Shown here: positions 41,658-50,649 of the stretch, piece by piece
How the letters are laid out: the number at the start of each line of letters is the position of its first letter
Position numbering within the stretch: position 1 is the first letter of the stretch
Assembly (NCBI RefSeq): GCF_030409685.1
Contig: NZ_JAUFQJ010000006.1
Coordinates: 248,001-312,000, forward strand
Length of the DNA stretch: 64,000 nt
Direction of reading: 5' to 3'
From: Ferruginibacter paludis
Lineage (GTDB): Bacteria; Bacteroidota; Bacteroidia; Chitinophagales; Chitinophagaceae
Program-made: the position numbers and the translations under genes
Notes under the pieces: model-generated
The model's database searches: none
The model's input: the letters and a program-made list of their open reading frames with translations, nothing else
Told to the model about the DNA's origin: nothing

Positions 41658-42821
41658 TTATTTTTTGGGTAAAACATAATTGCTGACATCATCCGCCGCA
41701 ATATTTTTACCAGACAAAATAATGAGGCGTTCAACCACATTTCTCAATTCCCGTATGTTACCGGTCCAGTTGTAATTGGTCAACATTTCCAGCGCATTTT
41801 TTTCTATACTTTTCTTCGGCTGACCGTATTCATCAGCAATTTTTTCAAGATAATATTCTACCAAATCCGGTACGTCTTCCCGGCGCTCGTTCAGGGATGG
41901 CACGTGTACAATAATTACACCCAGCCTGTGATACAAATCGAGACGGAAGTTTTTTTCCTCTACCTCTTTCAGCAGGTCTTTGTTGGTGGCAGCAATTACC
42001 CTTACATCTACATTGATATCTTTATCTGCACCTACCCTGGTGATCTTTCCTTCCTGTAATGCCCGCAACACTTTAGCCTGGGCACCTAAGCTCATATCAC
42101 CAATTTCATCTAAAAATAATGTGCCACCGTTCGCTTGTTCAAACTTACCAATGCGTTGTTTAATGGCTGATGTAAACGACCCTTTTTCATGGCCGAATAG
42201 TTCACTTTCAATCAGTTCACCGGGAATGGCAGCACAGTTCACCTCAACCATAGGACCTGTGCTGCGGTTGCTCTTTTCATGTATCCATCTTGCAACCAAT
42301 TCCTTTCCTACCCCATTTTCGCCCGTCACCAATACCCTGGCTTCTGTGGGAGCTACTTTTTCTACTGTGTCTTTTATTACCTGGATGCCAGGACCATTGC
42401 CAATCATCTCCTGTACCCTGGCCACCTTGCGTTTCAAGACTTTTGTTTCTGTAACCAAGGTTTGTTTATCCAATGCATTGCGTAAAGTAATCAGCAGGCG
42501 GTTTAAATCCGGTGGCTTGCTGATGTAATCGAAAGCGCCTTTTTTTACTGCTTCTACCGCCGTTTCTATATTGCCGTGGCCGCTGATGACGATGATGGGG
42601 ATGTCACTGTTTACTTCCCTTGCTTTTTCCAAAAATTCCAGGCCATCTAATTTGGGCATTTTTATATCGCACAACACCACGTCGTACGTTGTTGCGCTGA
42701 ATTTTTTTAGTCCCTCTTCCCCGTCCGCCGCTTCCTCAATTTTATAACCTTCGTAACTCAGAATTTCTGACAAGGTCTTACGTATTGCCTTTTCGTCATC
42801 AATTATTAAAATACTAGCCAT
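41658..42821 (-). CDS. NtrC-type response regulator lacking a DNA-binding domain
   Basis: 387 residues. Receiver domain 1-120 with phospho-acceptor Asp52 (LCDIKMPKLDG) and DD at 8-9. AAA+ domain: Walker A GENGVGKE at 167-174 and Walker B TLFLDEIGD near 240. The sigma-54 contact loop GAFTGA is changed to GSFTSA at 214-219. The protein ends 30 residues after the AAA+ sensor-2 region (GNIRELRNVVERL) and has no Fis-type helix-turn-helix. It could act from solution on sigma-54 or on other partners. No histidine kinase gene is adjacent; an alpha/beta hydrolase gene follows. Confidence 0.93.
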   Translation of the reverse strand: MASILIIDDEKAIRKTLSEILSYEGYKIEEAADGEEGLKKFSATTYDVVLCDIKMPKLDGLEFLEKAREVNSDIPIIVISGHGNIETAVEAVKKGAFDYISKPPDLNRLLITLRNALDKQTLVTETKVLKRKVARVQEMIGNGPGIQVIKDTVEKVAPTEARVLVTGENGVGKELVARWIHEKSNRSTGPMVEVNCAAIPGELIESELFGHEKGSFTSAIKQRIGKFEQANGGTLFLDEIGDMSLGAQAKVLRALQEGKITRVGADKDINVDVRVIAATNKDLLKEVEEKNFRLDLYHRLGVIIVHVPSLNERREDVPDLVEYYLEKIADEYGQPKKSIEKNALEMLTNYNWTGNIRELRNVVERLIILSGKNIAADDVSNYVLPKK

Positions 42822-42869
42822 TGTTTAAATTTTATTGGGTAAATGCAAATATGCATCCAAAAACATTTG

Positions 42870-42877
42870 CAAAATTA
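42870..42877 (-). promoter_or_regulatory. Candidate -7 element for the response regulator
   Basis: The - strand reads TAATTTTG, an exact TAnnTTTG match 48 bases upstream of the ATG at 42821. Confidence 0.4.
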
Positions 42878-43084
42878 ACGATTAATGGACGATCAGAAAC
42901 GTCCCGGATACAAGTGATATTATTTTGGGAAATTTTAAACAACTACCTAAGCAAACCGCTGGTATTTTTTATGCCGGCGCCGGATTGAAAAGATGTACGG
43001 CTTTGATGGGGTTCCACATGGCTGAAAACTTGGAGGGTGTAACACAACGGTGTTGATTAAAGCTTAACAGCCGGGACAAAAAAA
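42878..43084. other. Intergenic part between regulator promoter and pdhB terminator
   Basis: Contains a 10-base palindrome CCGGCGCCGG near 42978 and a small hairpin AACAC-AACG-GTGTT near 43040. No open frame or RNA gene was recognised. Confidence 0.3.
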
Positions 43085-43105
43085 GCCCGGACAAAATTTC
43101 CGGGC
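43085..43105 (-). terminator. Terminator after pdhB
   Basis: Stem GCCCGGA / TCCGGGC with a 7-base loop, followed on the - strand by a T7 run, 22 bases after the pdhB stop. Confidence 0.85.
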
Positions 43106-43127
43106 CTGGTATAACTTTAATGAACAG

Positions 43128-44111
43128 TTATTTTTTCATGTACATCACTTCCTTTACCAGCTTCACTGTTCTTTCCACGTTTGGCAGATACAGGGCTACT
43201 AAATTAGGTGCGTAGTGCATGGGTGCATCTGCAGAAGTTATCCTGCGGATAGGTGCATCCAGGTAATCGAACCCTTCTTTTTGTATGCGATAAGTAATTT
43301 CGGATGATACTGAAGCAAATGGCCATTGTTCTTCCACAATTACCAGGCGGTTGGTCTTTTTTACACTTTCCAGGATTGTGAACCAATCCAGCGGGCGAAT
43401 GGTTGCCAAATCAATCACTTCAGCTTCAATTCCTTCCTTTGCTAGCTCTTCAGCGGCTGCCAGCGCCACTTTCATCATTTTATTAAAGGATACGATGGTT
43501 ACATCTTTACCCACTCTTTTTACAAAAGCCTTGCCAATAGGCAACAGGTATTCTTCTTCCGGCACATCGCCTTTTTCGCCATACATCACTTCGCTTTCCA
43601 TAAACATTACCGGATCATCATCGCGAATGGCACTTTTCAATAAGCCTTTCGCATCATAGGGATTGCTTACTGAGATTACTTTTAAACCGGGAATGTTGGC
43701 GTACATCGATTCAAAGGCGGTACTGTGTTGTGCTCCCAGCTGGCCTGCACTTCCGTTCGGGCCACGAAAAACGATCGGGCAACCAACCTGTCCTCCGCTC
43801 ATTGCCAGCATTTTAGAAGCTGTATTTAAAATTTGATCCAAAGGCAACACGGCGAAGTTCCAAGTCATAAATTCAACAATCGGGCGCAACCCATTTTGCG
43901 CTGCACCTACGGCAATGCCTGCAAAACCGAGCTCTGCAATGGGCGTATCTATAATTCGTTTATCTCCAAATTCATCCAGCATACCCTGGCTTACCTTGTA
44001 GGCACCATTGTATTCTGCTACTTCCTCTCCCATTAAAAATACCCTTTCATCCCTTCTCATTTCTTCCTGCATAGCTTCCCTAAGGGCTTCTCTAAAAGCA
44101 ATTTGTCGCAT
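43128..44111 (-). CDS. pdhB: Pyruvate dehydrogenase E1 component, beta subunit
   Basis: 327 residues. With the alpha subunit it decarboxylates pyruvate using thiamine diphosphate. N-terminal pyrimidine-binding domain: REALREAMQEEMRRDERVFLMGEEVAEYNGAYKVS (first 20 used as landmark: FREALREAMQEEM), then DTPIAELGFAGIAVGAA and EFMTWNFAVLPLDQI. The C-terminal half has VEEQWPFASVSSEI, typical of E1-beta. The alpha subunit and E2 genes are not in this window, so the complex is encoded in scattered places. Own promoter and terminator. Confidence 0.94.
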   Translation of the reverse strand: MRQIAFREALREAMQEEMRRDERVFLMGEEVAEYNGAYKVSQGMLDEFGDKRIIDTPIAELGFAGIAVGAAQNGLRPIVEFMTWNFAVLPLDQILNTASKMLAMSGGQVGCPIVFRGPNGSAGQLGAQHSTAFESMYANIPGLKVISVSNPYDAKGLLKSAIRDDDPVMFMESEVMYGEKGDVPEEEYLLPIGKAFVKRVGKDVTIVSFNKMMKVALAAAEELAKEGIEAEVIDLATIRPLDWFTILESVKKTNRLVIVEEQWPFASVSSEITYRIQKEGFDYLDAPIRRITSADAPMHYAPNLVALYLPNVERTVKLVKEVMYMKK

Positions 44112-44153
44112 GTATTTTATTTATTTAGCGTTTGATTATTCTGTTTTGAGTGG

Positions 44154-44184
44154 CAAATTTATCTTATAGTAACCATATCAGCAA
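44154..44184 (-). promoter_or_regulatory. Bacteroidota-type promoter for pdhB, TTG-N20-TAAATTTG
   Basis: On the - strand TTG (44184-44182) and TAAATTTG (44161-44154) are 20 bases apart, a full match to the -33/-7 consensus. The ATG follows 42 bases after the element. Confidence 0.7.
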
Positions 44185-44410
44185 ATCGGCTTGCGTTTTA
44201 GAACAAGAGGTCCATAATTATTATGTAGCGCTACTTTATATAATGATAATTTAATGGGCATGTTTAAAATTATTGTGCCGAAAGACTGCTTTATTTTTGA
44301 AAACCGAAGCCGAAATTTTTTTTATAAAAAAAAGACTTTATCTTAACAGCACCTTATAAAATCAATCTGATATTTCCCCGCTTTAATAACATCTTGGAAA
44401 AACACCTTTT
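44185..44410. other. AT-rich intergenic stretch between pdhB promoter and thiolase terminator
   Basis: No open frame, repeat or RNA gene was recognised; mostly A/T runs. Confidence 0.35.
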
Positions 44411-44447
44411 TACAAAGTGCTTTTTGATAATCAAAAGGCACTTTGTA
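44411..44447 (-). terminator. Terminator after the thiolase gene
   Basis: Stem of 17 bases (TACAAAGTGCTTTTTGA with TCAAAAGGCACTTTGTA, one G-U pair) and a 3-base loop, 11 bases after the stop. Confidence 0.85.
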
Positions 44448-44458
44448 TAATCCAATCT

Positions 44459-45649
44459 TTACACCATCACCTGCATATTTTGAATCACCATAGCTGAGGC
44501 CCCGCCACCGCCATTGCAGATGCCTGCAGCACCATATTTTGCATTGCGTTGCTTTAAAACATTAATGAGGGTAACAATAATTCTGGCGCCACTGCACCCA
44601 AGCGGATGGCCGATAGAAACCGCACCACCATTGACGTTTACCGTAGCCGGATCCAGCTTCATCCTCCTGCTGTTCTCGATACCCACTACACTAAAAGCTT
44701 CATTCAGTTCCCAAAAATGAATGTCATCCATTTTTAACCCGGCTTTACTGACAGCTTTGGGTACCGCAATGGAAGGTGTGGTAGTAAACCATTCCGGTGC
44801 TTGTTCTGCATCTGCATAGCTTAATATTTTTGCGATTGGCTTTAAGCCGAGTTCGGTTGCTTTTTCTTTGCTCATTAATACCAGTGCAGCTGCGCCATCA
44901 TTCATTGTAGATGCATTTGCTGCGGTCACTGTTCCGTCTTTTGTAAAGGCACCTTTCAGCTCGGCAATTTTATCAAACTTAACATTGAAAGGTTCTTCAT
45001 CTTTATCAAATAAAACGGGATCACCTTTTCTCTGCGGTATGGCCACCGGAATAATTTCATCATTGAAGCGACCTTCTTTAATAGCCGCCTGCGAACGCTG
45101 GTAACTCTCTATGGCAAATGCATCCTGGTCCTGCCGGGTGATGCCACAGGTACTGGCGCACAACTCGGCTGCCATACCCATGGCTTTGCCATCGTACACA
45201 TCTGTTAAACCATCTTTGGCAAGCCCGTCAATCAGGGATACGTTGCCGTATTTGTTTCCCCATCTTACGGCATCTGCGTAATACGGTACATTGCTCATGC
45301 TCTCCATACCTCCTGCCACTACAATATCAGCATCGCCCAGCGTAATACTTTGCGCTGCCTGTGCGATGGATTTCATTCCGCTGGCGCAAACTTTATTGAT
45401 AGTAGTACAATTTACCTCGTTGGGCAGACCAGCAAATTTTGCTGCTTGTCGTGCAGGTGCCTGACCAAGGTTAGCCTGGATAACCGCCCCCATCAGTACA
45501 TCGTTTACCATTGATGGCGCAATGCCGGCTTTTTCAACCGCAGCTTTGATGGCTATGCCGCCCAATTGTGTCGCCGTAAAACCTTTTAATGATCCGCCGA
45601 AACTGCCTATCGGCGTGCGCACGGCCGAGATGATATATACTTCCTTCAT
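44459..45649 (-). CDS. Acetyl-CoA C-acyltransferase (thiolase)
   Basis: 396 residues. It joins or splits acyl-CoA and acetyl-CoA. Nucleophile Cys88 is in [13 protein letters not shown]; the His is in [16 protein letters not shown] near 345-360; the second Cys is in [11 protein letters not shown] near 382. NEAFSV near 318 supplies the Asn of the active site. The sequence is closest to the biosynthetic acetoacetyl-CoA thiolase (AtoB/PhaA) type, but beta-oxidation use cannot be excluded. Single gene with own terminator. Confidence 0.95.
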   Translation of the reverse strand: MKEVYIISAVRTPIGSFGGSLKGFTATQLGGIAIKAAVEKAGIAPSMVNDVLMGAVIQANLGQAPARQAAKFAGLPNEVNCTTINKVCASGMKSIAQAAQSITLGDADIVVAGGMESMSNVPYYADAVRWGNKYGNVSLIDGLAKDGLTDVYDGKAMGMAAELCASTCGITRQDQDAFAIESYQRSQAAIKEGRFNDEIIPVAIPQRKGDPVLFDKDEEPFNVKFDKIAELKGAFTKDGTVTAANASTMNDGAAALVLMSKEKATELGLKPIAKILSYADAEQAPEWFTTTPSIAVPKAVSKAGLKMDDIHFWELNEAFSVVGIENSRRMKLDPATVNVNGGAVSIGHPLGCSGARIIVTLINVLKQRNAKYGAAGICNGGGGASAMVIQNMQVMV

Positions 45650-45794
45650 ATGGATTTACCGTTTAGTTTGTAAAGATAAATGATTCCGGTTTCAGGTGAA
45701 GAACATGAGACCACTTCAAAACGGGGTTATTACCAAATGATCTGTATTCAGTTCATTCAGACTATTTTCGCAACTTTACAACTCAACATTGTAT

Positions 45795-46955
45795 ATGCAT
45801 TTAATCAAATTATATTCAACTTTTTTAATTGCCTTTGTAGTTTTTGCATCCTGCAATGGTTCAAAAAAACTGGCGCCGGTGGCTGGTACAGCCGGCGTGG
45901 GTACACTGCATTTTTTAGGTGAAAAAGATATTCCATATAACTTATTGTACAACAACACAACTGTTGGTGGCCTGTCTGGTATTGATTATGATACTGCCGG
46001 CAAAACCTATTATTTAATCAGTGATGACAGAAGCGCTATCAATCCTGCACGTTTTTATACAGCAGATATTGATTTTTCTTCAAAAGGAATTGACAGTATT
46101 TATTTCACCGGCGTGCATAGTTTGTTGCAGCCCGATGGTAAGCCATACCCTTCCAGTAAACAGGATGCGGTACATACCCCTGATCCCGAAACCATCCGCT
46201 ACAATCCGCTTAGCAAACAACTGGTATGGAGCAGCGAGGGTGAACGTATTGTAAATGCGAAAGATACGGTTTTGGAGAATCCGGAGGTCAACACGATCTC
46301 AACCACTGGTGACTATATAGCGAATTATAAACTGCCAACAAACCTGGCGATGCAATCAACTTTAAAAGGACCAAGGCAAAATGGCGTATTGGAAGGGATG
46401 AGCTTTGCAGACAATTATAAAACACTTTTTGTAAATGTAGAAGAACCATTGTATGAAGATGGACCAAGGGCGGATGTTACAGCCAACAATGCATTTATTC
46501 GTTTGTTAAAATTTGATGTTGCCACCCTGCAAAACACGGCGCAGTATGCTTACAAGTTAGAACCAGTGGCATATCCGGCCGTTCCGGCAAATGCCTTTAA
46601 AATAAACGGCGTACCTGATATATTATCGCTGGGCAACAATCAGTTTTTGGTGATTGAACGTTCATTTTCATCGGGCAGACTTCCTTGTACGATTAAAGTT
46701 TTCCTGGCTGATTTGAGTGCCGCAACGGATGTAACCAATATGACGTTAATGAATGCGGGAAAGTCGTTTACGCCGATAGCAAAAAAGTTATTACTGAACA
46801 TGGATGACTTAGGCATTTACATAGATAATATTGAAGGCGTAACATTTGGTCCGGACTTGCCGAACGGACATAAGACTCTGTTATTTATTTCAGACAATAA
46901 TTTTAATGTTTTTGAAAAAACGCAGTTGCTTTTGTTTGAGGTGACGGGGTATTGA
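45795..46955 (+). CDS. Lipoprotein with phytase-like esterase domain
   Basis: 386 residues from ATG 45795. Lipobox FASC gives Cys near 20. The body matches the esterase-like-activity-of-phytase family: GGLSGIDYDTAGKTYYLISDD near residues 60-80, YNPLSKQLVWSSEGER near 140 and NGVLEGMSFADNYKTLFVNVEE near 195-216. The fold is a beta-propeller that may hydrolyse esters or phosphates; activity is uncertain. A TTG two codons upstream is a poorer start. Confidence 0.82.
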   Translation: MHLIKLYSTFLIAFVVFASCNGSKKLAPVAGTAGVGTLHFLGEKDIPYNLLYNNTTVGGLSGIDYDTAGKTYYLISDDRSAINPARFYTADIDFSSKGIDSIYFTGVHSLLQPDGKPYPSSKQDAVHTPDPETIRYNPLSKQLVWSSEGERIVNAKDTVLENPEVNTISTTGDYIANYKLPTNLAMQSTLKGPRQNGVLEGMSFADNYKTLFVNVEEPLYEDGPRADVTANNAFIRLLKFDVATLQNTAQYAYKLEPVAYPAVPANAFKINGVPDILSLGNNQFLVIERSFSSGRLPCTIKVFLADLSAATDVTNMTLMNAGKSFTPIAKKLLLNMDDLGIYIDNIEGVTFGPDLPNGHKTLLFISDNNFNVFEKTQLLLFEVTGY

Positions 46956-46975
46956 GAGGCTGAGCGCAGGATGCT

Positions 46976-47090
46976 GGATACTGGATTCTTGGTATTTAAT
47001 ACTGTGGATACTGGATGCTTATTGCTCAACTCGATCCGTTCGTTTGATGACTAAAACTTATAACTTATAATTCATAACTCATAACTAATA
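46976..47090. repeat. Short intergenic direct repeats
   Basis: GGATACTGGAT occurs at 46976-46986 and again at 47006-47016, inside degenerate TGGATACTGGATGCT units. From 47054 to 47090 a second motif, CTTATAA / CATAACT, is repeated four or five times up to the next start codon. Confidence 0.65.
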
Positions 47091-47091
47091 A

Positions 47092-48144
47092 ATGGTTACT
47101 TATTTCGACGCTACCCTTACACAGATTTCTATTCATTATTCCGGCAACAAATTGCAGGATGAGTTCTATCGCCTGTCGGAGAAACCACTGGTGTTGGAAG
47201 ATGATACCCTAAGCGATTTGCTGATGCAGTATTTTTTAAAGCCGTTTGAAAAGGGAAACGAGGTTTATCGCCTGTCGCATCCTTCGGGCAATCTTGAGCT
47301 GAATGAACTGTTCCATTTTTCAACCGAGGTATTTTCTGCAGCAGAAAATTTTCATGAAAATTCGCAGCAGATTGTAAAACATTTATATGATGTTTCCGGT
47401 CATCCTAAAATAAAATCAGGAGAGATTTATGTAGTTCATTTTAATGATTTACAAATTGAAGGCGAGCTGCACCAGGCCATCGGTATTTTTAAATCGGAAA
47501 CAAAAGAAGCTTACCTGAAAGTGCAGCCGGATGAAAATGGTTTTAATTTAAACTACGAGCAGGAAGCCATCAATATCAAAAAATTAGATAAGGGTTGCCT
47601 GATTTTTAACACTGAAAAAGCAGAAGGCTATAAAGTGTCCGTAGTCGATCAAACCAACAGCAGTGAAGCGTCGTACTGGATGGATGACTTTCTAAAACTA
47701 ACCATCCGCAACGACAGTTATAACCAAACCAATAACACGTTAAGCCTTTATAAAAAATTTATTACCACCCAGGTGGATGAAGAATTTAGTGTAAGCAAAA
47801 CGGATAAGATAGACCTGCTGAACCGCTCCATGAAATATTTTAAAGAGAAGGACCAGTTCAACATGGACGAATTCAGCAATGAAGTAATTGGCTATGCAGA
47901 AGGCATAGAATCTTTTAAAAATTATAAAAAAAGCTATGAGCAGGAATTTGATATGCCGATTGATGACAGCTTTGCCATTAACACCGCTGCAGTAAAAAAA
48001 CAAGCCCGTGTATATAAAAGTATTTTAAAGCTGGATAAGAATTTTCACATCTACATTCATGGCAACAAAGAGCTGATTGAAAAAGGTTTTGATGAAGAAA
48101 AGAACATGAATTTTTACAAAGTGTATTTCAGGGATGAACAGTAG
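47092..48144 (+). CDS. Nucleoid-associated protein (NdpA/YejK family)
   Basis: 350 residues. The 37-kDa nucleoid-associated family: opening LTQISIHYSGNKLQDEFYRLSE, FHENSQQIVKHLYDVSGHPKIKSGEIYVVHFND near 100-130 (landmark KSGEIYVVHF), and ETKEAYLKV. The C-terminal half has KDQFNMDEFSNEVIG and FAINTAAVKKQARVY. E. coli YejK binds the nucleoid; a detailed role is not known. Single gene preceded by repeat-rich DNA. Confidence 0.85.
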   Translation: MVTYFDATLTQISIHYSGNKLQDEFYRLSEKPLVLEDDTLSDLLMQYFLKPFEKGNEVYRLSHPSGNLELNELFHFSTEVFSAAENFHENSQQIVKHLYDVSGHPKIKSGEIYVVHFNDLQIEGELHQAIGIFKSETKEAYLKVQPDENGFNLNYEQEAINIKKLDKGCLIFNTEKAEGYKVSVVDQTNSSEASYWMDDFLKLTIRNDSYNQTNNTLSLYKKFITTQVDEEFSVSKTDKIDLLNRSMKYFKEKDQFNMDEFSNEVIGYAEGIESFKNYKKSYEQEFDMPIDDSFAINTAAVKKQARVYKSILKLDKNFHIYIHGNKELIEKGFDEEKNMNFYKVYFRDEQ

Positions 48145-48217
48145 TTTTTTCACGCAAAGACTGCATCGGAATGCAACGAACACAAAGCCAATGCCCTGTG
48201 TTTGTTGTTAACTATTA

Positions 48218-49567
48218 TTATCCGTTGTATAAATTTTTATTTAAAAAATCATTTCTGAACTTAGCGTTGGGATCATACTGCTTAACAAGCGTTTTAAAGT
48301 CGGCCAGCTTTTCAATTCTTGATTGTAATACATCCGGTGCCATGGTAAATACTTTTGCCCAGTGTGGACGTGCATTAAAAGGAGCCAGCTTCGCTTCTAT
48401 CAGAGGCAATAAACTCATCACCTCTTCTACTTCCTGTTTCCATGTTGTATGCAGGGCTACGCAGGTTTTTTTATAACAGGGGCTCATCCAGAGATTGTCG
48501 GCATGGATGGTTCTGATTTCGGAAATAAATAAGTGCGGTGTAATTTTTTCATGCAGTGATTCCATGGCCATCATTGCCTCGTAAGCATGTTCAATGGGTA
48601 CAAAATACTCTGCCTGCAATTCTTTACCGGCGCTTGGTTTAAAACCCATTTTGAAATGCGGCATTCTTTCAAACCAGGGGCCGGAAACCCCCATCTGCTC
48701 TGTACAATTTTCGGCAGATAAATCTTCGATGGGATGTAAGTTTTTTGTAGCCAGTTTAGCGCCAAATAATTCAGGTGCCGGTGCTGCGTCATCAGCCGCT
48801 ACTTTGCTTTTGATCCATACTTCGTTTACGTTTTTATTTCTCCAATCGGTGAAAAGGCTTACGCTGTAACCGCCTGACATAATGGTATCAAAATTCTGTT
48901 CCAGTTCCCCCATCGGCAGGTTACGGTAAACATATTGTTTCATATTGAAAGTGGGTTGCAGATCCAACGTAAGTTTTGTTACCACCCCCAATGCACCAAG
49001 TCCTACCACAGCGCCCTGAAATTGCTCGCCATCTTTTTTTGATAAATTCACCAGGTCTCCTGCTGCATTCACAAATTCAATAGCAGCAATACCTGTTGAT
49101 AAATTGCCATTGTGTACGCCGGAGCCATGCGTTGCAGTGGCACATGAACCTGCAACAGTAATATGCGGCAACGAAGCCAGGTTATGCAATGCAAAACCAT
49201 TTTCATGCAGGTAGGGAGCCAGTTCGCCGTACTTCATACCGGCCTCAATTGTTACGGTGTTAGCAGCTTTGTCCAATGAAACGACTTTGTTCATTTCCTG
49301 TAAGGAAACCTGGTTTTCAGTACTATCTGCAATTTTGTTGAACGAATGTCTGGACCCGAGAGCAGTTAGTTTATCACATTTTTTCACTACCTCCTGAACC
49401 TGCTCTACCGTTTTTGGATAATGTACATTTCCTGTACTGTACTCCAAATTGCCGGCCCAGTTTTTTAAATGCGGCGCAGCTTTTTTGGGACTACAGGCCA
49501 TCATCCGGCTTAACACGGCTCCGCCTGCAAGAATAGAAGTGGTTTTTAAAAAGGTTCTTTTTTTCAT
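48218..49567 (-). CDS. FAD-binding oxidoreductase, sugar-lactone oxidase-like
   Basis: 449 residues from ATG 49567, which opens a signal region (KKRTFLKTTSILAGGAVLSRMMAC) with a possible lipobox; the frame can be extended 27 codons upstream with no family support. FAD-binding (PCMH) domain with LTALGSRHSFNKIADS and SCATATHGSGVHNGNLST, then an ALO-type C-terminal domain (about 210-445) ending NDFLNKNLYNG. It resembles D-arabinono-lactone/L-gulono-lactone oxidases and alditol oxidases. Substrate unknown; probably periplasmic. Confidence 0.87.
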   Translation of the reverse strand: MKKRTFLKTTSILAGGAVLSRMMACSPKKAAPHLKNWAGNLEYSTGNVHYPKTVEQVQEVVKKCDKLTALGSRHSFNKIADSTENQVSLQEMNKVVSLDKAANTVTIEAGMKYGELAPYLHENGFALHNLASLPHITVAGSCATATHGSGVHNGNLSTGIAAIEFVNAAGDLVNLSKKDGEQFQGAVVGLGALGVVTKLTLDLQPTFNMKQYVYRNLPMGELEQNFDTIMSGGYSVSLFTDWRNKNVNEVWIKSKVAADDAAPAPELFGAKLATKNLHPIEDLSAENCTEQMGVSGPWFERMPHFKMGFKPSAGKELQAEYFVPIEHAYEAMMAMESLHEKITPHLFISEIRTIHADNLWMSPCYKKTCVALHTTWKQEVEEVMSLLPLIEAKLAPFNARPHWAKVFTMAPDVLQSRIEKLADFKTLVKQYDPNAKFRNDFLNKNLYNG

Positions 49568-49718
49568 GATGGCTTTTTTATTTTTTAGGTCGTTGGTTAT
49601 CCGTAGCATTAGAGTAAAATTATTTTTATGCAGTCGCTTGTGTCGCAACTTACATTTTTAAATTAATTATTGCAAGTTGGGGACGGCTAATAACAGATTT
49701 AAACACGAAAATGTCAAA

Positions 49719-50555
49719 TCAAAATAATGATAGTTGTTCGGGTTTACGTGCAATGACGGCCTGGCTTAGCTGGCTTTTCTGGCTGGCATTTGCCGTGATC
49801 ATAATTAATGGCGTTTGCTCGTACCTTGAAGCTACGATCACTTCAATGCCGTCCGCTTTTTTAGTGAAAAGTTCCTTTACTTTTTCCGGATCATTGTTAT
49901 CTTTTGACAGATGGGCCAGCAATAAATGTGTCATAAAAAAAGGCCGGTGTTGTACAAATATTTCCAGTGCCTGCAGGTTGGATAAATGTCCTTCTCCCCC
50001 ACGGATACGGTTTTTTAAAAAGAGAGGATACCTTCCCTGCTCCAGCATTACTTCGTCATAATTGGCTTCTAAAAAAGCTGCATGGCATAAGCCGAAATGT
50101 TTGGTAACATGCTGACAGTTGGTGCCAATATCTGTAAATACACCTATCGTAACACCATTGCCGGTTATGATGAAACTATGCGGATCTATGGCATCATGAA
50201 ATTTAGGAAAGGCAGTCACCGTAAGTTTGCCAATGTTCACCGGGTCATAAGCTGCAAAAAAATGGAGGAGTTCTTTTTTAAAATGAAGACGTCCTCTTTG
50301 TGCAGTAGCGTTGGTTATGTAAACTGGCAGTGCATATTTTTCTGCGATTGATTCAACGCCTTTAATGTGATCGGTATGTTCGTGCGAAATAAAAATGGCT
50401 TTTACCTTGTCCATGGAAAGTCCCAGCAGCCGCATCCGTTTTTCTGTTTCCCTGCAGGATATACCGGCATCCACCAATACCGCTTCGGTATCGTTTGCCA
50501 CATAATAACAGTTACCGTTACTGCCCGAATTTAAAGAGGTGATAAATAGCGCCAT
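49719..50555 (-). CDS. MBL-fold metallo-hydrolase, YycJ/WalJ-like
   Basis: 278 residues from ATG 50555, giving the family opening LFITSLNSGSNGNCYYVAND. The zinc motif HEHTDH is in FISHEHTDHIKGVESI near 58-65, with further ligands DIG near 145 and LSKDNNDPEKV near 210. YycJ/WalJ is a 5'-3' DNA exonuclease-like protein in some bacteria; the match supports a nucleic-acid or regulatory role but does not prove it. The frame extends seven residues upstream without support. Confidence 0.88.
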   Translation of the reverse strand: MALFITSLNSGSNGNCYYVANDTEAVLVDAGISCRETEKRMRLLGLSMDKVKAIFISHEHTDHIKGVESIAEKYALPVYITNATAQRGRLHFKKELLHFFAAYDPVNIGKLTVTAFPKFHDAIDPHSFIITGNGVTIGVFTDIGTNCQHVTKHFGLCHAAFLEANYDEVMLEQGRYPLFLKNRIRGGEGHLSNLQALEIFVQHRPFFMTHLLLAHLSKDNNDPEKVKELFTKKADGIEVIVASRYEQTPLIMITANASQKSQLSQAVIARKPEQLSLF

Positions 50556-50649
50556 TTCAGCAGCAAAGAAAATCATTTTTCGCCATTATTGGTCAATACA
50601 AATGACTATCGTTGATTGCCGTAACTTTAGTTAAATAAACTATATTGGT

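Noticed and set aside
48171..48217. Small hairpin AACACA / TGTGTT between two convergent genes
   Set aside because: The six-base stem is weak and without a T run; not listed as a terminator.
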